Assembly: GCF_009905375.1 (NCBI RefSeq)
Contig: NC_133652.1
Location: 21,463,262-21,527,261, forward strand
Length of the DNA stretch: 64,000 nt
From: Apium graveolens
Lineage: Eukaryota > Streptophyta > Magnoliopsida > Apiales > Apiaceae
Direction: 5' to 3'
Positions 47,935-58,048 of this stretch are shown here, piece after piece; the first letter of the stretch is position 1; each line of letters opens with the position of its first letter. Under the pieces are notes generated by a model. That model did not search any database. It was not told the origin of the DNA and saw only the letters and a list, made by a program, of their open reading frames with translations. A program made the position numbers and the translations under genes.

Positions 47935-48624
47935 GTGAAAAAATATTGAAATTGAAGTATGCATGTTAGGTGTTTGAGATAATGTCTGTATGAAAAACCA
48001 ACGTGAGAAAGAATGAGAAAGAGAGTAAAAGTAAGAAGAGAGATAAAGTATAAAGAAAATAAAAGATTAAAGAAATCTTCTCTCTGTTGTTCTTATACTC
48101 TGAAAAAAAATGTTACCGTTGGACACCTTTCAGACATGCAGTAATAACGGATAGTTACTGGGCTCGAGAAAACAGGAATGATTACTTACCCAGTTGCCTT
48201 GTTTCAAGGAAAAACCATTTCATTTATCAAGAGACACAGTTTTAATTCAAAATTTAAACCGTTAGCACTGATTGAATTATTTTTCACTGCAACATTAATA
48301 TTCTGAAAATGAATTATGTTAAAAATGACCGAGATAATTTCGATGAATAAGTGCTGACAAAGAATCAGAACTTAAATAAAGACAAAATTTAAATGGTCAT
48401 CAGAATATCAAGCAGGATTTAATAACACAAGATAAAATAACTCAGAGACAAAATCTTGAAGTAAAAACAGTTTTCATTAATATATCAAGTCAATACATAT
48501 ATGAGATAGAAATTACATCAATACAAGATTTTCCCTAAGCTTCTAATCCTAACGTCAACAGCTTTAGTCCTAGCTAAGAAGCCTGACAAAGCTGAGGATG
48601 AAGAAGAACAGGAAGAAGACGAGA

Positions 48625-48900
48625 TTAAGTCATCTTCCTCTTCCTATCTTCGACAAACAAGATAGCGAGTCGAATGATTCGCTCTTGCTGACGGATAGCT
48701 TCCCGCCGTTCCGCCTCCAATCGATCAAGATGAAGCTGGTAGTCCATCTCGAAGAACAGAAGTTGGTTGAGCACCGCCTGTGGGACAGAGCCCCATATCT
48801 CTTCAGGAATGGCAGTTACATGCCACTCCTGCTGCCAGTCGGCGCAGCTAAGCTCCATATGAAAATTTTGGTAATTGAAAAACATGTTGTATCGAACCAT
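48625..48900 (-). CDS. Copia B short accessory ORF (91 aa)
   Basis: An intact counterpart of the short ORF in copia A. It shares MELSC-x-WQQEWHVTAIP-EIW and the charged C-terminal helix (HLDRLEAERREAIRQQERIIR). The start adds a few residues compared with A, and the inner Met before ELSC is an alternative start. The family is not recognised. Confidence 0.68.
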   Translation of the reverse strand: MVRYNMFFNYQNFHMELSCADWQQEWHVTAIPEEIWGSVPQAVLNQLLFFEMDYQLHLDRLEAERREAIRQQERIIRLAILFVEDRKRKMT

Positions 48901-48973
48901 GATGCTTTTAAAAAAGAATATGAAATTACGATTGTGAGAAAAATTGATGAAAGGGCTAAAGTGAAGTGGCTGA

Positions 48974-48983
48974 TTATATAGGC
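48974..48983 (-). promoter_or_regulatory. TATA-like box upstream of short accessory ORF (B)
   Basis: The minus strand reads GCCTATATAATC about 75-80 bp before the ATG at 48900, matching the position and sequence in copia A. Confidence 0.55.
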
Positions 48984-49023
48984 AAGAGAATGCCAGGAGA
49001 CGCGAAGATATTTAATGCTGACA

Positions 49024-49041
49024 GGTAGAATTAATTCTACC
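49024..49041. promoter_or_regulatory. Perfect 18-bp palindrome (B)
   Basis: GGTAGAATTAATTCTACC, unchanged from copia A, lies about 45 bp beyond the TATA-like box. Confidence 0.5.
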
Positions 49042-50341
49042 TCGTCTCCCTAGACTTTGAAAAAAGAATAACAGTCATTGGAAAGAGGAATCATGGTCTA
49101 GACCGCACAAGACACAAGAAACAGTGGACTGTTCAAGTACAAAACCATTAATCCTAATCATAGTGACTATTAATCTTCCACTTCAACATATGCGAGTACA
49201 AACTGAGACTGTTATTAAACTTCATTCAAGGATAAGCCAAGTAAAGGATTAGACTGAGAAATCAGAACTTAGACCTATACCAGAACTTAACAGTCATCAG
49301 AACATAATTTCTTAACTCGAAAAAGGAATGCTCATCTTAGTAAATACTCATACAAGTTCTTAGTTATGAACGTCAGAACTTAATCATCAGAACGTGTAAC
49401 TAGAACTTGTCCTCAGAATTTGTGCAAAAATGACACAATGACTGTTTATCTAAAATAACATAGACCACCACAGAAATTTTCATCATTCAGATGGAGTGAT
49501 TAGTGTGTGCATTAAGCTAAATGACAGACAAAGAGTAAAGTCTGATCTACTTCAGTACATCTTAGAAATAAGTCATAATTAAAATTTTGCTAAAGAGCTG
49601 TCATTATCCTGAAACCTACTGATAAATGAGTTCATGCATGAGTCCACCTCAACTGTTTTTGTGCTAATTTTATGCATCTTTAAAATTCTCTTTTATAGTG
49701 GCTTCTCAGTGTAAGTGAGTCACGACTGCTTATCAGAATTTATGCTATTATCAGAGTATTTCTCCAGTAATCATAGAGTGTGAAAAGTCACCAAGAAAAT
49801 ATTTTGCTTTTCTAATGCATATTTACTTAATACCAGCAATGCACTTGGGTCGTCCCTTTCACATTTTTACTCTAGATCTCAAAGGAGTACCTGATTTTTT
49901 TTTATTTTTTTTTTTGATTCTTGTTCTTCTTCTTTTGATAAGTGAGGTTTATCAGCATTTAGTACATTCAGCAGTTTTACTAGAATCAGAACTTAAACAG
50001 ATGAGTAGCATTATTCTAATTTGGGACTTAGTAATAAGATGAATAAAGTAAACTAAACTAAGCTCAAGTATCAGAATTTGCTTGTGTCATAAGATTTCCA
50101 CAGAAATAATTACTTCTTTCATGGGATCATTTGTTTATTGAAGACTACTAGGTCAGTATCTAGCACAGTTATCCTCATAGGATTGAATAGTTACTGAAAC
50201 AGACATATCACTTATCAGAGTTTAGAAACATATATCAGACAACAGTCAGTACTTAAAGACATTTATCAATTAATGCACAGAATATACAAAGAGATTAATT
50301 CTGTAAATACTGATCATAAAGTCTGATAACATAGAACAAGT
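49042..50341. other. Copia B conserved non-coding spacer
   Basis: No gene is seen. It is collinear with 20891-22166 of copia A, with many TCAGAACTTA words and the same conserved block around 49580-49880. Confidence 0.6.
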
Positions 50342-51138
50342 TTAAGCAGATTTAGAGAAAGAACCTGAAATCATTCCAAGTTCATTTACCAATTTTGTAA
50401 AGGTAGCTTCACACAGTGGTTTTGTGAAGATATCTGCTACTTGTTGATCGGTGGGAACAAAATGCAATTCCACTGTACCTTCATCCACATGTTCCCTGAT
50501 GAAATGGTACCTGATGCTGATGTGCTTTGTCATAGAGTGTTGAACTGGATCACCTGTCATAGCAATAGCACTTTGATTATCACAGTAAATAGGGATTTTG
50601 AAATATGTTAACCCATAATCCAGTAACTGATTCTTCATCCAAAGAATCTGTGCACAGCAGCTTCCTGCAGCAATATACTCTGCTTCTGCAGTTGATGTGG
50701 AAATTGACTTTTGTTTCTTGCTATACCAAGAAACCAACCTGCCTCCAAGAAATTGGCAGCTACCACTTGTGCTTTTCCTGTCAATTTTGCAACCTGCAAA
50801 ATCTGCATCTGAGTAACCTATTAATTTAAAATCTGATTCTCTAGGATACCATAATCCTAGATCAGCTGTTCCTTTAAGATACTTAAAGATTCTTGTTACA
50901 GCTGTTAAGTGAGGTTCTCTTGGATCTGCTTGAAATCTTGCACAAAGACAGGTAGCAAACATGATATCTGGTCTACTAGCAGTTAGATAGAGATGTGAGC
51001 CAATCATACCTCTGTAATCAGTAATATCTACTGAATTACCAGTATCCTTATCCAGTTTTGTTGCAGTGGCCATGGGAGTGGATGCACTTGAACAGTCTTG
51101 CATTCCAAATTTCTTCAGCAAGTTTCTGGTGTACTCAG
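50342..51138 (-). pseudogene. Copia B pol remnant: RT end and RNase H
   Basis: An open frame from [16 protein letters not shown] through the RNase H ([39 protein letters not shown]) ends in IFTKPLCEATF and SGSFSKSA, with no stop inside. It covers only the last quarter of pol. The Met and Glu at the ORF start (51145-51139) come from the fused foreign sequence. Confidence 0.9.
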
Positions 51139-53330
51139 ATTCCAAATAAATGTTCCTCTAGACTGAACATATCTTCAAGTAGTTTCATCTTCTTTTGTAC
51201 AACCACATTTCCTGTTGAGAAGCGCATATCTCTCTTGCTTCTCCCCCTATGAGAATCAACTGCTTAAAGAAGATCACCTTCGTTTACCACATCTCCCGTA
51301 CAATAGGATCCGCAGATAAAAACCAATGGTACTCCCCTTTTGGAAAACAGCTTCTTCCCTTACTAGGAAATCACCTTGTGTTTACCACCTCTCCCGTACA
51401 ATAGGATCCGTAGTTACAAACAACAATGGTGTAGTGTAGTGTACATATGTAGGATCTTTTTCTTCCTCCCTGCTATTTCTCCCCCTTAGTTGAGGAATCC
51501 TCCAAACTATTACTTAAGCTTTTATCTCCCCCTTTGAGAAGGAATGTATGCCGTTGTCTGAAGGAGTTCTCATATATCACTTGGTTGGAAAAGAAATAAC
51601 AAGTAGTTTCATCTTTCTTCCTCACTGTGAGTGTGTGATTCTATTTAGTGTACCTCACATGTGTTTCACTCTTCTCTCCACTCGTGTTTACACTCATTCT
51701 CACAAGTGTATCACTCTTCTCTCCACTCGTGTTTATACTCATTCTCACAAGTGTATCACTCCTCTCATAGCTCCAATATCCAGCTGTACCTGCAAGGAAA
51801 ATCACCTTAGCCATCCTTAAGGAGGTCACAGGTGGTGCAATGGGAGTTCACAAATCCCCATCCTTGTTAAACTCGTTAGATGAATCTGAGTCATAATCTA
51901 CAAGTTGCTAGTTTGCCTTTTAGGGTTGCAGATTTGAATTCTGGGAAGGTAAACAATGATCCAACGAATTTAGCATAAAGATCAAAGTTCCCTTCTAATG
52001 TCTGTGAAGATATTTCCTTATGACTCATCAGGTAATATCTGAATCATTGTCAACAAGTTGCCGATCTGCACCTATGTCAGATCCACTATCCGCAGATGCA
52101 TCCAGGGGATTTAAGCCTGGGGAGGTAGACACTGACCACTGACATATGGCTTTTGGATCAGTATCTTCTCCTAACACCTGTAAAGGCAATTGGTCCATGA
52201 AAGAACCTTGAACAATCGAATCTGACCTTAAAATGGTCGAAACTCTTGTTTCCGTCAACTCATCCTTTGTGTGTGTAACCTTTCCTTGTGCATCAAGAAT
52301 TTTTTATGTTTGAGGTGGTGACACTACAAAGGATACCCTGGCAGATAGGCAAATTTCAATAGACGCACCCTGTTGAGAGAATGAATCTAGTAACTGTTTT
52401 TGTGCCTTTTCAGCCATTGCATCTTTTTGAGAAGATGTATGGGGGCTACCAGTTGTCTTGGTTTAAATACTACTCATCTATGTAGGAGACAGAGCTGCTG
52501 GGTTGACTTCAGAACCTTCCTTATGTGGTGCACTAAGGCACTATCTCCCTCACGCTCACTCATACTTCATTTTAGTGGTAAGAGAGTGTTGGTTGGTTCT
52601 GTTTCTATGTTTGTCTTTACATTCTGGGATATATGTTGTGGATTTTCAACCTCATGACTGTCAATGAAAGAAAGCCATTGGAGACTGAACCTGTATCACA
52701 GAACATATGGCAATATAGAGATAAAATATACTTAAGATCTTTAAGGAATGAAAATTATACATTTAATCTTTTGAGAGAAATGATGTACACTAGTGATTTC
52801 AAAAGATTTTAATGAACTAAGAAATCACTAATGTAGAAAGAAGTTTGATTTTCTCCTAAAACTCGCTGCACATATAAAACAATATGTTTGTGCCTAGTAA
52901 TAAGAGAGTTATTGATATGACGACTCTACTAGTTTATATTAAACTGTAACTTCAGTTAGAGTGCCATACCATGTTCTTGACGATTGCTTGAGTAGTACAC
53001 AAGTTCATACCAACCTGAAGTGAGATTGTGAAGAAGAGATTGCATAGTCCAATAGATCTGCAGCTGTAAAGTCCATGAACTGTGGTGCACTGACTTCCTC
53101 TTTTGACTCACCAACCAGGAGTACACTTGTACGCATCTTACTAGAGTCCAATTCCAAGTGTAATGTGTATCAGGTGCGTGATATATCGTAATATTCTCAA
53201 GTCTCATCACTGGTGCTATATGTTAGATACTGCTTCCTGATAATAACCTAGCACAATATACAAATTTTCAAGGATAACATTACCAGCTTACAAACAGCCA
53301 TATCCCTCAGATAAACCTTTGCTATTATCT
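51139..53330 (-). other. Rearranged remnant of copia C, unidentified coding pieces
   Basis: This lies between the B breakpoint and C's protease. No standard domain was recognised. It has a repeated segment with TCTCCCGTACAATAGGATCCG (about 51290 and 51400). A tandem 51-bp repeat lies at about 51660-51765, encoding on the minus strand SGEKSDTLVRMS twice. An ORF at 52028-52258 contains STSPGLNPLDASADSGSDIG. These may be parts of the C accessory region, which would agree with a deletion of its pol, but this is inference. Confidence 0.5.
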
Positions 53331-53500
53331 CCAAAGGTAACCAGTGGGCCAGCTTACTCAACCATATTTGATAGCAGGGCTCTATCTCCGGTCATATGTC
53401 TTGACGATCCACTGTCAAGAATCCACACTACCGGTTCCACCTGTTTACTGCCCTGCACTTCAAATGGATTAGACCTTCTTCGGAACCCAAACTTGGTTGG
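53331..53500 (-). pseudogene. Copia C protease start
   Basis: The segment WILDSGSSRHMTGDRALLSN has the D-S-G catalytic triad. After a stop it continues as GPLVTFGDNSKGLSEGYG. Recognisable copia sequence ends near 53240, so integrase and RT are absent. Confidence 0.85.
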
Positions 53501-55729
53501 GCCCGACATACTTGTAGAATTGTCCTTTGTCAGGCAAAACAACATTCTTAACTTTAATGGTCTCAACTTTCTCAATGACTGAACATTTGACCTTGTAAAC
53601 AGCCTTAACAAATTTCTGTTTAGGCTTAGGCACAAATGTCTACTTTCTAGCCTTAGAAGGACTAGCAGTCTTAGACCTATCATGCTTCATATTATTCACA
53701 TGCTGACGAGGAGTAGTCTTATTACTAGAAACATACTTACCATTAAAATAAGCATACATCAAATTAAAAGCACAAGACATACAATTAGCAACACCACATG
53801 CTTTATGAGAGGGATTAACAGTAGGAAATTTATGCATGGTAGACATGGCATTTTTGTTATCCAACTCATGTGTGTCTGAGTTAGTCTCAGTTGCTTTCAC
53901 AACTTTGACTGGAACTTTCGACACACTTGACTTGGAAACAACCTTCTCATTAGCATGATCTTCAGCACGTATTTCTTCTTGAATAATATAGGAGGTCGCA
54001 TCAAATGGTTCAACAATTGATACTTTATAGAGGGGTTTATCAACACCCTTAAGCACATGTGGTACTTCCCTACCTTTGGCACAGATATGAGGAGGGGAGT
54101 TTATGCCTAATTCTCCAATAGCAGCATTGTAATCATAAGCTATTCCAGATGTTTGATTAACAGCTTGCTTATTGTAGAACTCTTTAGCCTTCGAACAAGA
54201 ATTGAAGTAGGCTTTAACCTTAGTCTCAAGACCGGTGATCTTGTCTTTGAGAATAGTTTCAAGTTGTCTATAACAGTTAACTCTATTCTCTAGAAAAGAT
54301 ACTTGTTCTTTTAACTTGTCTTGATTAATGTGCACAAGTCTTAATTTATTGACCTCTTTCTCAAGGTCTTTGATCTGTTGACTTAACAGTTCATTATCAC
54401 GACGAGCACAATCTAAGGAACCTCCTAGATGATAAACTAATTCAGCATCAGTAAATTTTACCTCTTTTCTTGACGATGAAGCTTTTCCATCAATAGCCAT
54501 AAGAGCAAGATTTCCTTCTTCTTCATCTTCACTATCAGTATCATCCCAGCTTCTTCCCTTTGCCAGATAAGCCCTTTCAGAGTTACTCTTCTGATTTGAA
54601 TCATAAGAGTTCTTCCTTACTTGCTTTGGCTTCCTGCATTCTGTGGCAAAGTGTCCCAACTCATTGCAGTTATAGCATCTAACGGTGCTCCGATCAACCA
54701 TCCATGTTTTGTATCCACCTCTACTGGTGTTAGAGGATGAAGATCCACCTGTCTGGAATCTGTTATAGTTGTACTTGTACTTGAACTTGGGATTTCTCTT
54801 GAATCTGACATTGGAGAATCTCTTGACAATTTGGGCCATTGACTCATCTTCCAATTGCTCCAGCTCTTTTAAGGAGTAAAAATCATCACTAGATTGATTT
54901 GTAGTAGGAGGATCATAATCTGCTACTAATACATTTTCCTCAGCCTTGGAATACTGTACCATTCTCTCTGACTGTTGAGTTTGTTGTTGTTGTTGTTGAC
55001 CTTCAGCTACTAGAGCAGTAGATGTGCTGACCACTCTATCTTTCTCGTAGACTTCCTTCTACTGAATCTGCTCCAACTCATAGGTTTTTAACACACCATA
55101 GAGTCTATCCAAAGAAATCTCACTCTGATCTCTAGCTTCTCTTATGGCAGTGATTCTATGTTCAAGATGAGTTGGAAGTGTTAACAGGAACTTTTTGTTG
55201 ACCTCCCTGATTGAATAATATTTTCCATTTATGTTCAGGTTGTTGATCAATGCATTATACCTCTCAAACACTTCAGTAACTCCTTCTCCTGGATTGGATT
55301 TAAGATGTTCATACTCAGAGGTTAGGATCTCCAACTTGTTCTCCCTAACTTCTTCTGTACCTTCATTAATCACCTCAATAGTTCCCATGTGTGTTTGGAA
55401 TTTTTACAGTTCATCACATGTCTGTTCATCAAGGGATCAAGGAAATTATTTAAAATTAATTGAAGGCTGGCATCCAAGGAGGCTTCTTCCTTTTCAGCAG
55501 TAGTAAAATCGTCAGGCTCTTTTGCATAGGGTCTAGCTTTGGTAATCACAACATCATCTACTATCACCTCTGGTTCAATAACCATTGGAGTTTTTGGACT
55601 CTTCTTTAACAAGTTCAGATATTTGGGATTTACAACTTGTAAAAACAAGAGCATCTTCTTCTTCCACAAGATATAATGTTCTTTATCAAATAGTGGAATT
55701 TTAACGGTTCCAACTTTTTGTGAAGTCAT
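53501..55729 (-). pseudogene. gag: Copia C gag
   Basis: It begins at 55729 with MTSQKVGTVKIPLFDKEHYI, a copia gag start close to the primer site. The capsid-like part continues over a frame change near 55385 to NKLEILTSEYEHLK and LYGVLKTYELEQIQ. It passes a stop (55059) at a likely Gln codon and runs to a zinc knuckle CYNCNELGHFATEC (about 54680). A Q-run (seven Q with one T) is at about 54990. A coiled-coil-like stretch follows (LSQQIKDLEKEVNKLRLVHI). The frame is closed by TAG at 53640 and another frame change before protease. Confidence 0.9.
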
Positions 55730-55810
55730 TATGAATTTTTGAATAAATAAAAATTCAAGGAGTTGAAAAATCACAAAAGTCTAGGATCTTAATTTGTTCG
55801 TTAATCAGAA

Positions 55811-55823
55811 GGCTCTGATACCA
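55811..55823 (-). other. Copia C primer-binding site
   Basis: The minus strand reads TGGTATCAGAGCC next to the 5' LTR, the initiator-Met tRNA primer site, as in copia A. Confidence 0.92.
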
Positions 55824-55825
55824 AT

Positions 55826-57178
55826 TGTTAGGTCCCAATGTATTTGTAGAAGGGGGGTTGAATACAAACAATACCGAATAATCGAATTTAGTGCGGAATA
55901 AAAAATTGAAACAAAATTCAAGTTTAATAAAAATATTATTAAACTTGAAAGGTGTTACAACATCGGTATCGATTACAAGGGATTAATCTCAAATTAATTA
56001 TCACAAATCTAGAATAAATTCGACATGAACTTTTTCTATTTTTGCAATAAAAAGATTCAAATGCTAAACGCAATTTGAGATTAAGTTCTAGGGATTATGA
56101 TCCGCTAAATAGTTACACAAGAACAAGAGAATAATTTCTAGTTGTTTGGATTTAACTTTTAAACTAGAAATGGTTGATCTTAAATTTAGCAGAGAAGAGA
56201 TGATATATTTTTCAGCTTCTGCTTTTCTTTTTGTTCTTGAACTGGTTGACTTCTGTTGGATGTGTTTCTTTTGTCTTCTACTGCTTCTGTTTTATATTTC
56301 AATCAACAGAATAGAATTGAACTGGCAAGACAATCGGTTGAACTAGCAAGACAATCCTCCTTCCAGTACAACTTTCGGTATGACAATCAGTTTAAGCTAG
56401 TATGACTTTCGGCAAGACTATTGAATGAACTAGCATGACAATCTGTTAAACTAGCAAGACAATCTGCTGAAACAGTAGAACTTTCAGTGAGACAATTGAA
56501 ATGACCTGGCATGACAATCGGTATGACAATCCAGATTGTCATGCCAGTTCAAGTTTTAATTGTCTTATTGAATTAAACTGATTTTAATTCAATTACACTT
56601 CTGAAAATCAATAATATTAATTCGAAATTAATTAATCAATTAATTCAATTAATCAATAAATTAATCTTTGCAGATATAATTTATTTTCTTAATTAAATTA
56701 TATGACTTAATTAATTAATAGAGAATTAATACTACTCTTGAACTGCAACCATTCTTCTGAAGATCTTCTAAAAATCACTGAAAATTATGAATCAATTCCA
56801 CCACTTCAATGATGACACTCGATGTACTGTCTGGTTCATGAGTGACTAACTTCCGTGACGTTTCTTCATGTCTTGACTTTGATACTCTTGATTTTCTTCA
56901 GACTAAATCCCTGTAATTCTCTGATATCCTGACAAGATCTCTGTCACTTGATTAAATCCACAATCTTGATTTATATCACTGAGGCTTGATCAATTTCTTG
57001 AACTTCTTCCAGTGAAGTAATTCCTCAAGTCTGTAGATGAACCTAGTTTCTGAATCCTTTGACAGATGTTACTTTGAGAGATCTCTTTGACGGTAGATCC
57101 ACTATTTACTTATTATATTCTTATTTGAGTTGAGTTAAATCCTCGAATAAACAAATAGGCTATAACATATGCCTTTCA
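55826..57178 (-). repeat. 5' LTR of copia C (1,353 bp)
   Basis: TGTTAGGTCCCAATG...CCTTTCA, followed by the target copy CTTAC (57179-57183). It carries the same short-repeat array with hairpin as the left LTR (56320-56555). Confidence 0.92.
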
Positions 57179-57183
57179 CTTAC

Positions 57184-58035
57184 AAGTGTTTTTACAAACT
57201 TGAACTTGAGAGTATTCTACATATGATATAGCTTGCTATGGTCTCTTGTTCTTGCTTGTTGAATTGACTCGATAATTAAACAACTTGCTACACTTGGTTT
57301 ATATATTACTAAGTTACATGTGAAATAAAACAAAACATAAAACCTAACAGCTAGGTCCAATCACATGTTTCTTCATTTCTCTATCCAATGCAATCCAGTT
57401 AGATACTGCATTTGACGTCCATGTTTTGCATGGAAATGGAAATGCTTCATTTTCTTCTAAAACCTGAATCCAGGCTGCCACATTCCTTTTGTATACAATC
57501 AACCCATGTGACTGTCAAGTCACTGTCAACTGCTATTTGAATTGGTTATCCATTGAAGCTTCACCATCATCCATTGACACTCTGTTCAGTTATTCGTTGA
57601 TGCTGTAATAGTGTCATCCGTTGATGATTGCATATGAACATTCGTTGAAGCTTTAACAAATATCAGTTGATCAGCTTATCCTTTGAAGGTGCCTTGAGTC
57701 ATTCGTTGAAGCTTGTGGTTTATCCGTTGAAGGTGTATTTCATAGCAGTTGATACTCTTTCACTTATACAAAATTACAAGGCATCTTCTATATACAATTA
57801 GCCCACCTATTTTGTATATCTTGATAGTAGTCAACATGACTTAATATATATTATAACTTATAACCCCTAAGTTGTTTATGGTATACAGAAATGTGCTACA
57901 AACTTATTTGAATATAAGTTATCCCATCAACGGATAGATAACTGTGGTTATCCTTTGATGTTTACAAACTCTTTTAACTTATCTACTTAGAGTTTTTTGG
58001 TAAGTTATCATCATGTCCATGATATATTCCTAACA
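57184..58035 (-). repeat. 3' LTR of copia D, inner part
   Basis: This is the continuation of the LTR beginning at 41804. It ends GATATATTCCTAACA and is followed by a polypurine tract (58036-58048, minus strand TTGGGGGAGAT). It contains several repeats of ATCCGTTGAAG/ATTCGTTGAAG type (about 57590-57730). The joined LTR would be about 1.1 kb. Confidence 0.7.
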
Positions 58036-58048
58036 ATCTCCCCCAATT

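Larger units (their letters stand above)
43404..51138 (-). mobile_element. Copia B: 5'-truncated SIRE-type element
   Basis: A relative of copia A, inserted in the 3' LTR of C. From left to right it keeps the 3' LTR, polypurine tract, long accessory ORF, short accessory ORF, conserved spacer and the last 265 codons of pol. Similarity to A stops at about 51138, in the RT/RNase H linker. The rest of pol, gag and the 5' LTR are missing. The inferred target duplication would be ATATG, and its second copy has been deleted. Confidence 0.92.
42058..57178 (-). mobile_element. Copia C: rearranged element containing copia B
   Basis: It is bounded by 5-bp copies CTTAC (42053-42057 and 57179-57183), with LTRs starting TGTTAGGTCCCAATG. 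The 5' side (right) keeps the full LTR, primer site, gag and the start of protease. On the 3' side the LTR is interrupted by copia B just before its end. Most of pol and the original 3' region are missing, lost in a deletion that also took half of B. The LTRs differ at roughly 24 positions over 1,346 bp by eye (about 1.8%). Confidence 0.88.
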
